From positions 124,001 to 188,000 of the forward strand of contig JABTUK010000003.1 of the NCBI GenBank assembly GCA_015075405.1: a stretch of 64,000 bases of DNA. The letters run 5' to 3'. The notes below the pieces were generated by a model. That model made no database searches. It was not told the DNA's origin and worked only from the letters and a program-made list of their open reading frames with translations. Of the stretch, positions 41,517 through 49,844 are shown one piece after another; within the stretch, counting starts at the first letter, position 1, and each line of letters starts with the position of its first letter. This DNA is from Anaerolineales bacterium (GTDB lineage Bacteria > Chloroflexota > Anaerolineae > 4572-78 > J111). The translations under genes and the position numbers were made by a program.

Positions 41517-42326
41517 TTACCCGCCTGCGCTCACCTTAATCACATCACCCACCTGTAACCTTAGAGCCTGAGCGGCGTTGCCGTTGCGGATGGCAATTTC
41601 AATATGGTCACGGCTGCTGCCGGTGTAGGCCAGGAGTTGCCCTTCAGCGACATCGGCAAAAGTGGCCTGGAGTGATTTGATAACATGTGGACCAATGGTA
41701 AAGGTAATTTGTTCGGGGTCGGTAATATCGTGACGGGTCAGATTGAGAATCAGGTTGCCAAAATGGTCAACATGGATGATCTGGGCCTCTGAATTTTGGA
41801 TTTTAGGGCCGAGTTCCAGCCGAACCAGGTTGATAGCGCGGGGGCCAAGCTGGCCCAGCGGCACGCCGTTGGCCAGATGAGCTGCAGCCGGCGCAAACAC
41901 ATCCCGGCCGTGGAAAGTGGTGCTGACACGAGGCAGTTGGTAGTCGCTGTTGGTTAGGGCAACCGCTTCTAGCACGTTGACCGATTCGGCGGCCAGCACC
42001 AGACTAAACACGCCGTTATCGGGGCCAACAAAAATGCCGTGACTGGTGCGGACGGCAATAGCGCGCCGGTTGCTGCCCACACCGGGGTCCACCACCACGC
42101 AGTGGATGGTAGGGGCGGGATAGTAACTAAAAGTCTGATACAACACAAAGGCTGCGCGGCGAATATCTTGCGGCGGAATTTGATGGGAGATGTCTACCAA
42201 CCTGGCTGTGGGGCAAATAGATAAAATGACCCCTTGCATGGCCCCGACATAGCCATCCTGCCGGCCAAAATCGGTGGTTAAGGTGATAATCGGTTTGAGG
42301 TTTCGTTCAACTAAACTGGGCATCAC
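41517..42326 (-). CDS. S-adenosylmethionine hydrolase (adenosine-forming), DUF62 family
   Basis: 269 aa; ATG 42326 or 42323. The family (SAM hydroxide adenosyltransferase, related to chlorinase/fluorinase) shows ITLTTDFGRQDGYVGAMQGVI, VVDPGVGSNRRAIAVRT (Asp and Arg of the Asp-Arg-His triad), VGPDNGVFSLVL, and FHGRDVFAPAAAHLA (His of the triad). It uses water to split SAM into adenosine and methionine. The C-terminal beta-barrel (ITFTIGPHVIKSLQATFADVAEGQLLAYTGSSRDHIEIAIRNGNAA) is present. The physiological role of this family is not settled. Confidence 0.9.
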   Translation of the reverse strand: MMPSLVERNLKPIITLTTDFGRQDGYVGAMQGVILSICPTARLVDISHQIPPQDIRRAAFVLYQTFSYYPAPTIHCVVVDPGVGSNRRAIAVRTSHGIFVGPDNGVFSLVLAAESVNVLEAVALTNSDYQLPRVSTTFHGRDVFAPAAAHLANGVPLGQLGPRAINLVRLELGPKIQNSEAQIIHVDHFGNLILNLTRHDITDPEQITFTIGPHVIKSLQATFADVAEGQLLAYTGSSRDHIEIAIRNGNAAQALRLQVGDVIKVSAGG

Positions 42327-42403
42327 CCCATTGATCCTTCCCTCGGCTGGCTATTGTACGCCCGCGTTCAGGAAGCGTCAAAAAATCAAGATTTTGCCGA
42401 GGG

Positions 42404-43021
42404 TTACAGAATTTGGCGATAAACAGCCCCAGGCAAGGCAATCTGGCGCTGGCAGGCCGCGCAAGTCAGGCTCACCGTTTCCTGAGGGCTGGCTGGAGAG
42501 ATCTCAGCCAGCGGGAGACGTTGCCCGCAGGGGCAGACAAAGCCGGTCAAACGGGCCGGATTGCCATAAGCCAGGCCATAAGCAGGAATGTTGCCAGTAA
42601 CCACCGCGCCTGAACCGATAATGGCCCATTTGCCCACGCTGACGCCGGGCAGGATAATCGCTCCCCCGCCAATCCCTGCCCCATAACCAATATAGGTTGG
42701 GCTAACTTGCCAGTCGGCGTCGGATTTGAGCGCGCCGTCGGGGGTAATGGCGCGCGGATTTTTGTCGTTGAGAAGCATAACCCCTGGCCCCAAGAAAACA
42801 CCTTCTTCGAGGGTAGCGCCGTGATAAACAAAAACCCCGTTTTGCAGTTTGCAGCGAGGGCCAATGACCACGTCAAAATCAATATAGACGCCTTTGCCGA
42901 TAATGCACTGCTCGCCAATCTTGGCCCCTTGGCGTATCTGGGCTTGATGCCAAACTCGCGTCCCGGCGCCGATGGTGGCTTCGGGGGATACTTCGGCGGT
43001 TGGATGAACGTAAAAACTCAT
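42404..43021 (-). CDS. Left-handed beta-helix acetyltransferase (WbpD/WlbB-like) with zinc-ribbon tail
   Basis: 205 aa. Hexapeptide repeats begin at once (YVHPTAEVSPEATIGAGTRVWHQAQIRQGAKIGEQCIIGKGVYID), with GPGVMLLNDKNPRA and IIGSGAVVTGNIPAYGLAYGNPARLTGFVC. This is the pattern of UDP-2-acetamido-3-amino-2,3-dideoxy-glucuronate N-acetyltransferases and related sugar O/N-acetyltransferases; they act as trimers on nucleotide sugars with acetyl-CoA. The C-terminus adds CPCGQRL...LTCAACQRQI, a CxC-CxxC zinc-ribbon-like end. It lies 82 bp after the sugar-transferase gene, consistent with glycan assembly. Confidence 0.85.
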   Translation of the reverse strand: MSFYVHPTAEVSPEATIGAGTRVWHQAQIRQGAKIGEQCIIGKGVYIDFDVVIGPRCKLQNGVFVYHGATLEEGVFLGPGVMLLNDKNPRAITPDGALKSDADWQVSPTYIGYGAGIGGGAIILPGVSVGKWAIIGSGAVVTGNIPAYGLAYGNPARLTGFVCPCGQRLPLAEISPASPQETVSLTCAACQRQIALPGAVYRQIL

Positions 43022-43103
43022 TTATCGCTCCAAAAACAGGAGTGCAGAGCAAGCCCTGCACTCCCGTTAATTCTTAATATTAAAGCTGACCAACAGCAAT
43101 AAT

Positions 43104-43775
43104 TTAGTGCGCGCCTCTACCAAATAGGACAGAGGAAATGGTCCACCAGATAATGAGTAGGTCGAGCTTTAAGCTTTGTTTTTCAACATATTCGATGTCA
43201 TATTCAACAATTCGATCAAAGCTGATGCAACTTCGGCCGCGCACTTGAGCCAGCCCGGTGATGCCGGGTAGAACTTCGAGGCGTTCTTTGTGCCAGCCGC
43301 GATACTCTTCAACTTCCCAGACAACATTGGGTCGAGGGCCGACCAAGCTCATTTCACCCTTGAAGACATTGATCAATTGAGGCAGCTCATCAAGGCTGGT
43401 TTTACGCAGGATGCGGCCCACAAAAGTAACATCACTGGCGCTGAAAGGTTTAAAAGTTTTCTGACCCTCTTTTTCTTTAGCTGTTCCGTTAACAAAGGCC
43501 TTCATAAATAGTTGATGGGTGTCTTTATTAAGGTTTTGATGCATAGTGCGGAACTTAATCATCTTGAAGATACGTCCGCCTTTGCCAACTCGATCTTGAA
43601 CAAAGAAAATGGGGCCGGGTGAGTCAAGTCGAATAGCCAGGGCAATGATGAGGCCGATAGGAACCAGGATAGGAATCAGAATTAAACATAAAATAAGTTC
43701 AAAACATCGTTTGGCAGTGGTGTAATAGGGCTTATATAGTTTTACGCTGGTTCGTTCAAGAACCATCCAACTCAT
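43104..43775 (-). CDS. Bacterial sugar transferase (initiating glycosyltransferase)
   Basis: 223 aa, starting in an ATGA overlap with the upstream gene. One N-terminal hydrophobic hairpin (CFELILCLILIPILVPIGLIIALAIRLDSPGPIFFVQDRVGKGGRIFKMIKFRTM) matches the polyprenol-phosphate sugar-1-phosphate transferase family, with the catalytic Asp/Glu region of LDSPGPIFFxQxRxG. LRKTSLDELPQLINVFKGEMSLVGPRPNV and PGITGLAQVRGR are the other family blocks. It places the first sugar on undecaprenyl phosphate, priming exopolysaccharide or O-antigen-like synthesis. It may serve the glycan locus at 18-30 kb. Confidence 0.92.
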   Translation of the reverse strand: MSWMVLERTSVKLYKPYYTTAKRCFELILCLILIPILVPIGLIIALAIRLDSPGPIFFVQDRVGKGGRIFKMIKFRTMHQNLNKDTHQLFMKAFVNGTAKEKEGQKTFKPFSASDVTFVGRILRKTSLDELPQLINVFKGEMSLVGPRPNVVWEVEEYRGWHKERLEVLPGITGLAQVRGRSCISFDRIVEYDIEYVEKQSLKLDLLIIWWTISSVLFGRGAH

Positions 43776-44656
43776 AGTCTTATATCCTTCAGGTTTTGCG
43801 GAGCCGCAATTTGTATAGAAGTTGTTGTAAAGATTTGATCAGGCTGGTGGGCGTTTTTTAAGGCCATTTCTACCAAACTTTCAAAAGTCATGGCTTCACC
43901 GGGGAAGTTTGCCGTGCCCACCTGTAATTGTATTTTAAGATTCTCTTTAACTGCGCCTTGCAGTTTCTGAGCAATTTGGTCGGCTTCTTCGCCGGTAATT
44001 TCGGGCAAAACCAGGATAAAATTGTTGTCGCGTAGCGCAATGGTTTCAAAATCGTGAATGTTATTATCCAAAATCCGGGCTATTCCAGCCAATACATATT
44101 GGCGCATCATCGCCTGCTGAACTTCTTTGACCATTTGCGGCAGAACTACGTTTATATCACGCTCATCAACTTTAAGCGCAATCACAGCCAGAGGCCGGTG
44201 ATAACGGCGGGCGCGTTTCACTTCACGGTACATAGGGCCTTGTCCCTCGGAGAAGGGTCGAGGTAACCTTCCCACATACCCAAAAGTGATATTGGCGATA
44301 ACACTCTCAAATTCTTGTAACCCGTATTGAATTTGTCGAGCCAACAAACCGGTTATGATAATAGCGCTAACTTGAGTAACTGTGATGGGTAGGGCAAAAC
44401 CTGTAAATAAATTATCATACCAGTAGCCCCGCTCCATAAAAACTCTAAACCCAAGAAATAAGGAAATTGAGGTAACTAATAAAATTAAGAAAGAAGTCCG
44501 CTGCAATCTTGGTAGAGCTAACGTAACTGCCACCAGCAGGGCAACAAAAATATAAGTATAAAATCGAATGTTAATCGGTGAATTAATGCGTTCAACGTTA
44601 AAGAAGAAAATGAGCCATACAATTAGCACCGCTGTCCAAAGTCGTAAACGTCTCAT
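43772..44656 (-). CDS. Membrane protein with degenerate GGDEF domain
   Basis: 294 aa. Four hydrophobic helices in residues ~5-120 (WTAVLIVWLIFFF; FYTYIFVALLVAVTLAL; TSFLILLVTSISLFLGF; FALPITVTQVSAIIITGLLA). From ~145 the order REVKRARRYHRPLAVIALKVDE ... GIARILDNNIHDFETIALRDNNFILVLPEITGEEADQIAQKLQ ... follows the diguanylate cyclase fold, but the GG[DE]EF loop is LRDNNF, so no cyclase activity is expected. It may bind c-di-GMP or GTP or act as scaffold. Translational overlap with the priming sugar transferase suggests it regulates polysaccharide synthesis. Confidence 0.75.
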   Translation of the reverse strand: MRRLRLWTAVLIVWLIFFFNVERINSPINIRFYTYIFVALLVAVTLALPRLQRTSFLILLVTSISLFLGFRVFMERGYWYDNLFTGFALPITVTQVSAIIITGLLARQIQYGLQEFESVIANITFGYVGRLPRPFSEGQGPMYREVKRARRYHRPLAVIALKVDERDINVVLPQMVKEVQQAMMRQYVLAGIARILDNNIHDFETIALRDNNFILVLPEITGEEADQIAQKLQGAVKENLKIQLQVGTANFPGEAMTFESLVEMALKNAHQPDQIFTTTSIQIAAPQNLKDIRL

Positions 44657-44975
44657 AAATAGTATGTTTTAGACTGGAAAAAAATAATTATCCTTATTGA
44701 AATGAACTGGAGCTTAAATTTGGGGGTTAGGGAGATGGGGACAATATCCCCCCATACAGTTCTAGACCTGACGCTGCCCTTATTAAATTCCAAAACACTT
44801 GGAACTTAATAAGAAAATAATAGGAAAAAAGTTAGAAAACAGCTTGTCCCCGCAGCTCTGATAAGCGTCAAATTTTTAAAGATGTCTACGATATTAATTA
44901 TGTTACCATGAAGAAGTTTGAATTTTGTTTGAGTCTTTACGCAATTTTTATTTCAACATAAAGGCCGTTTTAAGC
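44657..44975. promoter_or_regulatory. Intergenic region upstream of the GGDEF-like/sugar-transferase pair
   Basis: No gene seen. It contains ATGGGGACAATATCCCCCCAT (44734-44754 region) and a stem of TTATTAAATTCCAA (44780-44793) with TTGGAACTTAATAA (44799-44812), loop AACAC. The second palindrome lies ~125 bp before the GGDEF-like gene and could be an operator or leader hairpin. Confidence 0.4.
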
Positions 44976-45010
44976 AAAAAGAGGCGCAACACAAGGTTGC
45001 GCCTCTTTTT
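44976..45010 (-). terminator. recA terminator
   Basis: Perfect 15-bp inverted repeat AAAAAGAGGCGCAAC / GTTGCGCCTCTTTTT with loop ACAAG, 15 bp past the recA stop. It has a U tract in the recA direction and an equivalent one on the other strand. Confidence 0.9.
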
Positions 45011-45025
45011 AAGATCAATATTGAT

Positions 45026-46090
45026 TTACAGCAGCATATCAGGTAGTTCTTCCAATGCTTCGGCAAAGGCCGGGCTGTCGAGTAGAGGCAGCCCTTTAAC
45101 CTCGCGCACCCGGTTTTCGATGGCAAACATAAGCTGCGGGTTGGCCTCCAGGTAAGTTTTGGCGTTTTCGCGGCCTTGCGCCAGGCGATGTTCGCCGTAA
45201 GAATAAAAGGCGCCCCGTTTTTCGACAATATTCTCTTCGGTAGCGATGTCCAGAATATCGCCGGCTTTGGAAATGCCCTGGTTGTACATAATGTCAAACT
45301 CACAGGTGCGGAAAGGCGGCGCAACCTTATTCTTTTTGATCGTCACTTTCGTGCGGTTGCCGATAACGTCACCACTGTCTTTAATTGCCTCGGTGCGCCG
45401 AATGTCTATTCGGACAGAGGCATAAAAACGCAGGGCCATTCCGCCGGTGGTGGTTTCGGGGTTGCCAAACATCACCCCAATTTTTTGACGCAGTTGGTTG
45501 GTAAAAATCAGCAGACAATTACTTTGGCTGACAATGGCGGCCAATTTGCGTAGCGCCTGGCTCATCAAGCGAGCCTGCAACCCCATGTGCGAGTCGCCCA
45601 TTTCGCCTTCTATTTCGGCTCGCGGCACCAGGGCGGCGACACTATCAACCACCACCACATCTACCGCTCCGGAGCGCACCAATGCTTCGGTAATTTCTAA
45701 GGCCTGTTCACCCGTATCCGGCTGCGAGACATACAGGTCGTCAATATTAACGCCGCATTTTTCGGCATAGCTGGGATCGAGGGCGTGTTCCACATCCACA
45801 AAGGCGCAGACCCCGCCCATCTTTTGAGCTTCGGCAATAATGTGCTGGCAGAGCGTGGTTTTACCCGAACTTTCCGGGCCATAAATCTCAACCACCCGCC
45901 CACGTGGGACGCCGCCGACGCCCAGCGCAACGTCCAGCGACAAGCAGCCAGTCGGGATCGTTTCGATATTCAACTCGTTGCGTTCCCCCAGGCGCATAAT
46001 TGCCCCCTCGCCAAAGCGCTTGCGTAAGTCTCCCAAGGCGGCCTCTAATGCTTTCCCTTTACCATCATTTTCTTTAACCTTGGCTACCAC
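45026..46090 (-). CDS. recA: Recombinase A
   Basis: 354 aa from GTG 46090, 8 bp after GGAGGT on the minus strand; a longer frame to 46153 covers the promoter and is rejected. RecA hallmarks: LGDLRKRFGEGAIMRLGE, Walker A GPESSGKTTL, CAFVDVEHALDPSYAEKCGVNIDDLYVSQPDTGEQALEI, Walker B VDVVVVDSVAAL, LLIFTNQLRQKIGVMFGNPETTTGGMALRFYASVRIDIRR. It forms the filament for strand exchange and triggers LexA cleavage. The promoter carries two LexA-like boxes. Length matches the family. Confidence 0.97.
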   Translation of the reverse strand: MVAKVKENDGKGKALEAALGDLRKRFGEGAIMRLGERNELNIETIPTGCLSLDVALGVGGVPRGRVVEIYGPESSGKTTLCQHIIAEAQKMGGVCAFVDVEHALDPSYAEKCGVNIDDLYVSQPDTGEQALEITEALVRSGAVDVVVVDSVAALVPRAEIEGEMGDSHMGLQARLMSQALRKLAAIVSQSNCLLIFTNQLRQKIGVMFGNPETTTGGMALRFYASVRIDIRRTEAIKDSGDVIGNRTKVTIKKNKVAPPFRTCEFDIMYNQGISKAGDILDIATEENIVEKRGAFYSYGEHRLAQGRENAKTYLEANPQLMFAIENRVREVKGLPLLDSPAFAEALEELPDMLL

Positions 46091-46112
46091 GTTTTTGTAC
46101 CTCCATTTTGAA

Positions 46113-46128
46113 TAGAATATTTGTTCTA
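46113..46128 (-). promoter_or_regulatory. LexA-like palindrome 1 (downstream of recA -10)
   Basis: TAGAATATTTGTTCTA on the plus strand. It is a 16-bp imperfect palindrome sharing TAG-x-A and TGTTCTA with the box at 46146-46161. It lies between the predicted transcription start and the recA start codon. Confidence 0.55.
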
Positions 46129-46141
46129 ATAGAATGGGACT

Positions 46142-46170
46142 ATTGTAGCACAAGTGTTCTAAAAAGTCAA
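46142..46170 (-). promoter_or_regulatory. recA promoter with embedded LexA-like box (46146-46161)
   Basis: On the minus strand: -35 TTGACT (46165-46170), exactly 17 bp, -10 TACAAT (46142-46147). The 16-bp palindrome TAGCACAAGTGTTCTA (plus strand 46146-46161) fills the spacer and overlaps the -10, so a bound repressor would block RNA polymerase. Confidence 0.75.
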
Positions 46171-46337
46171 TAAAGAAATGAGGTTTTTTGGCAGAATTTT
46201 AACAGCGCAATACAATTTGAAGATTGGAGGATTGGATACCGCTTAATCCAGCCCTCCCATCCTCCAGGAGAATTACCTGTTTTGAAAATCAAAATTGATT
46301 ATACGGCTATGTTTCAGATGAAATGAGGATAAGTTCA

Positions 46338-48521
46338 ATGCTCAAAACCCACCCCGTTATCGCTGCCGATCTGCGTATTTCTCCCAGATGGATCACCGCG
46401 ATGTTGGTCATATCGGGTCTGATCTTGACGCTGTTGAGTGATATGCAATCCGATTTAGGCTATAAGATTCAAATTCGACTATTTGGGCTGTTGCTCTACG
46501 GCGGAGCAATCACAATCTGGCTGCTCGACCGGAATAAATTTGAGTTGGGGCGCTGGCTCATGCTCATCCTGTTGATTGCCCTGATTTATTTAGGGTTTTA
46601 TCGGCTAAAAGTGCCTGAAATTTTGTTCTTGATGATTCTACCAACCACTTTGGCTGCTGTGCTGATTGGTCTTCGGGCGACCTTAATCACAGCGATTGGC
46701 GAAACGATCCTTTTACTCTTGTTGAGTTATACCATGACGGCGCTAAATCCGGCTTCAACCGTTATTGCGCTCATCGGCATTTGGGGGATGTTTGGGCTAA
46801 TGTTAGCCCTCTATCACTGCATTTATCAAAACATCACCCCGCTGTGGGAACATTTTCAACATGCTCAAAATGCCCTTACCGAAGCCCATACCCGTAAAGC
46901 TGAATTGGAGCAGGCCCTGGACGATCTGGCCCACGCCAATCGAGAATTAACCATGCTTAGCGAAAAGCTGGCGGCCATGCGACTGGTAGCCGAAGAAGCC
47001 CAAAAAACAAAAGGCGCCTTTGTGGCCAAAGTGAGCCATGAATTTCGCACCCCCTTAAATATGATTATTGGGCTAACTGATCTTTTAATGAGCAAGCCGG
47101 CCATTTATGGGGGACAACTTTCACCGGCGCTGCTGGAAGATTTAAGCATTGTTCATCGCAACTGTGAACATCTCTCCAAAATGATCAATGATGTTTTAGA
47201 CCTCAGCCGGATAGAAGTGGGACACCTGACCCTGCACCGGGAATGGGTCAATTTGGCCGAATGTGTGGATAGCGCGGTCATCATCGTGCGCCCGATGCTG
47301 GAGAAAAAGAAACTCGATTTACGCCTCATGATTCCCGAAGATTTACCGGCTGTCTATTGCGATCAAACCCGCATCCGGCAAGTGATTCTCAATCTGGTCA
47401 GTAATGCTGTCCGCTTTACCGATCGCGGCGGGATCACGGTACAGGCGCTACCTCAATATCACCACATTATTGTGAGTGTAGCCGATACAGGTCCGGGTAT
47501 TTTACCCAAAGATGCCGATATTATTTTTGAACCATTTTATCAGGGCGCGAGTGAGCTTTGGCGCGATCAAGGGGGAAGTGGATTGGGGTTAAGCATTTGT
47601 AAACAATTTGTAGAGCTTCATAATGGCGAGATTTGGCTTGAAAGCGAACCAGGGCTAGGGACGACATTCTTCTTTAAGCTGCCTATTTCCCCGCCGTTGC
47701 CCCCTCAAGCCGGGCCAGGGCGCTGGATTAGCGAAAACCGGATTCGGTCTGAACGCTCGGCTAAATCCAGGATCTCTCCCTTACCCCTTAAACAACGTAT
47801 TCTGATTTGTGATGAAACCGGCAATCTGTATCCTTCGCTCGCGCCCTATGCCGATGAGCTTGAGTTTATTGACACCCGTAATCCGGCCCAGGCTACTCAA
47901 GAATTACGCACAAAAACAGCCGACGTTGTTATGCTCAATACTGACTCAGCCGATAATCTCTGGCCGCTGCTCAAACAATTAGGGACAGCTATACCCGATA
48001 CACCCATCATCGCCGGCTTGTTTGCCACCCCGATAAATCAGAAATTAAAAGCGGACGTGGCCGATTATTTGGTAAAACCGGTCACACGTACAGATTTGAT
48101 CGAGGCTATCACTGCCGTTGATCGTCCCGTAAAAAAGGTTCTAATCGTTGATGATGACCCCGATGTCCAGGTGTTAATTACCCGCATGTTGACCACCGAT
48201 GAGAACTCGTTTGAAGTTACCGTCGCCTCAAATGGTTTACAGGCGCTCGATGAATTGCGCTGTCAACCCGCTGATCTTATCCTGATGGATATAGCTATGC
48301 CTGACCTGGACGGCTGGCAAATGCTAGAACTTAAGAATCAGGATGAAACCCTTAGAGATATTCCGGTAATTATCATCTCGGCTCAAGATGCCACCCATCA
48401 GCCGCCAACCAGCCCGGTTTTGTTGGCAACCATAGGGCCAGGATTATCCATTGGTAAATTTCTACGTTGTTCCCTTGAACTTTCAAGCCTCATGCTGCAA
48501 CCCGCCGATAGCCTGATCTAA
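46338..48521 (+). CDS. Membrane hybrid histidine kinase with pseudo-receiver and receiver
   Basis: 727 aa from ATG 46338 (GAGGAT 7 bp upstream; ATG 46323 also possible). About six N-terminal helices (~20-175) form a membrane sensor. A coiled-coil linker leads to the kinase core: H box AKVSHEFRTPLNMIIGLTDLL, N box QVILNLVSNAVRFTDRG, G1 VADTGPGI, F box FEPFYQG, G2 GGSGLGLSICKQFVELHNG. Two C-terminal receiver-like domains follow: the first has Asn in place of the phospho-acceptor Asp (VVMLNTDS), the second is canonical there (VDDDPD, LILMDIAMPDLDG) but ends in an atypical tail. Its last 39 bp overlap the convergent gene. Confidence 0.88.
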   Translation: MLKTHPVIAADLRISPRWITAMLVISGLILTLLSDMQSDLGYKIQIRLFGLLLYGGAITIWLLDRNKFELGRWLMLILLIALIYLGFYRLKVPEILFLMILPTTLAAVLIGLRATLITAIGETILLLLLSYTMTALNPASTVIALIGIWGMFGLMLALYHCIYQNITPLWEHFQHAQNALTEAHTRKAELEQALDDLAHANRELTMLSEKLAAMRLVAEEAQKTKGAFVAKVSHEFRTPLNMIIGLTDLLMSKPAIYGGQLSPALLEDLSIVHRNCEHLSKMINDVLDLSRIEVGHLTLHREWVNLAECVDSAVIIVRPMLEKKKLDLRLMIPEDLPAVYCDQTRIRQVILNLVSNAVRFTDRGGITVQALPQYHHIIVSVADTGPGILPKDADIIFEPFYQGASELWRDQGGSGLGLSICKQFVELHNGEIWLESEPGLGTTFFFKLPISPPLPPQAGPGRWISENRIRSERSAKSRISPLPLKQRILICDETGNLYPSLAPYADELEFIDTRNPAQATQELRTKTADVVMLNTDSADNLWPLLKQLGTAIPDTPIIAGLFATPINQKLKADVADYLVKPVTRTDLIEAITAVDRPVKKVLIVDDDPDVQVLITRMLTTDENSFEVTVASNGLQALDELRCQPADLILMDIAMPDLDGWQMLELKNQDETLRDIPVIIISAQDATHQPPTSPVLLATIGPGLSIGKFLRCSLELSSLMLQPADSLI

Positions 48522-49721
48522 GGCCTGGACAAACTGCTGATACCCCACCGGTTTAGGCACATACAGCGTGGCCCCCAGCGCCAAAGCCAACTTTTCTCTT
48601 CTGACGACCGAGCAGACAATAATGGGAACAGTTTTAGTGGCCGGATGCTGGCGCAGTTGGGTTAAAAGTTCCCAACCATTACTATCCGGCAGCATTACGT
48701 CCAACACAATCAGATCGGGCGGAGAATGGTTAACCAATTCAAAAACCCGTTGGCCTTCCGCTACATGGATAATTTCGTACCGTGTGCCCTGTGTATAACG
48801 ACGATAAAAATGAACCAGATCAGCATTGTCATCCACCACCAGTACCGCAACTTTATGAGCAGAGGGTAATCGTAATTCAAAAGAGATAAGCTCATCTTCG
48901 GTGTGAATCCGGCTTGAACCGCCGACAATATTAAGAATCTCCTCAATGAAATCGCTATAAAGCGGTTGATCGCTCATCACCGGCTGGCCCGTGATGATAA
49001 TTCTAATATCGTTATCTTCCTTTTCGGCCTGGAGGGTAATTTGCCCCAACGACATCTGCTGCGCTAACTTTTCGATTGCCGTTACCAGGATTTGATTTAA
49101 TACGGAAGGGTGAACAGTTACGGCTAGATTCGACTGCTCAAGTTCTACCTTCAACCTGATACTATTTTCCGGGAACAAAACGCCGGTAAGTTTGGCGGCG
49201 CTGGCTACAGCCGCTTCAAGCTCGGTCACCAGGCCAGGCGCGCTTCTTTGTAAAGAGACCAACTCTTGCCGCACCTGGGAACGCCAGGCCGTTGATTCAA
49301 CCTCTGGAGCGGATAACTCAGGCCATTGGCTCTCATTTTGAGCGGCTGCTCCGAGTGGGAGAGTCTCGCTGTATTTTTGCTCCCAAAGTCGTCGGGCCAG
49401 CATCGTCACCGCATGTTGTTGTTCGCGCCGGATGTGGCGCAGGGAGAGGTTCAAGGCTTCAGCCGTCTCTTCTTGAGTCAGTCCCTTAATATAACGATAG
49501 GATAACAATTCATAAAAACGTCTTATTCGGGCAGAAGGCGGAGTCTCTGGCGCAGGCTCAAAGCGCTTAATCTCCTGTACCAGCGCAGCCTGAAGCGCTT
49601 CTACACCCCGTTGTGGCTCACAACCCATCATGGCCCAGAACTGCTCATGCGGTTGGTAGGCAGGATCATAAAGATGGGACAGCGCCTCGCGTAACTGCTG
49701 CTCAAACTCTTCTAAAGTCAC
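48483..49721 (-). CDS. HTH - degenerate GHKL - receiver protein
   Basis: 412 aa from GTG 49721 (AGAGG just upstream); GTG 49760 would add 13 residues. N-terminal ~70-130: RIRRFYELLSYRYIKGLTQEETAEALNLSLRHIRREQQHAVTMLARRLW, a sigma-region-4/LuxR-like helix-turn-helix. Middle ~200-285: VHPSVLNQILVTAIEKLAQQM and following strands resemble a GHKL ATPase N-box half without ATP-binding G boxes. C-terminal ~290-410: full receiver with VVDDNAD, LIVLDVMLPDSNGWELL and YVPKP. DNA-binding first and receiver last is the reverse of usual regulators. It is convergent with the hybrid kinase and overlaps it by 39 bp, suggesting the two work together. Confidence 0.75.
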   Translation of the reverse strand: MTLEEFEQQLREALSHLYDPAYQPHEQFWAMMGCEPQRGVEALQAALVQEIKRFEPAPETPPSARIRRFYELLSYRYIKGLTQEETAEALNLSLRHIRREQQHAVTMLARRLWEQKYSETLPLGAAAQNESQWPELSAPEVESTAWRSQVRQELVSLQRSAPGLVTELEAAVASAAKLTGVLFPENSIRLKVELEQSNLAVTVHPSVLNQILVTAIEKLAQQMSLGQITLQAEKEDNDIRIIITGQPVMSDQPLYSDFIEEILNIVGGSSRIHTEDELISFELRLPSAHKVAVLVVDDNADLVHFYRRYTQGTRYEIIHVAEGQRVFELVNHSPPDLIVLDVMLPDSNGWELLTQLRQHPATKTVPIIVCSVVRREKLALALGATLYVPKPVGYQQFVQALDQAIGGLQHEA

Positions 49722-49844
49722 TAATGTCCTCTTTTTGTCCTCAAGGTGTCCGGTTAACACCCTTGCCTATAAGCTTTATCAGTAGTATATTATCATAATG
49801 TTGAGCAAAGATTTGCGCAAAACATTTTCTTTAATGGAGTAAGA

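Noticed and set aside
46091..46153. Upstream extension of recA
   Set aside because: It would include the -10 and LexA-like boxes; GTG 46090 has a proper ribosome-binding site and gives the usual RecA N-terminus.
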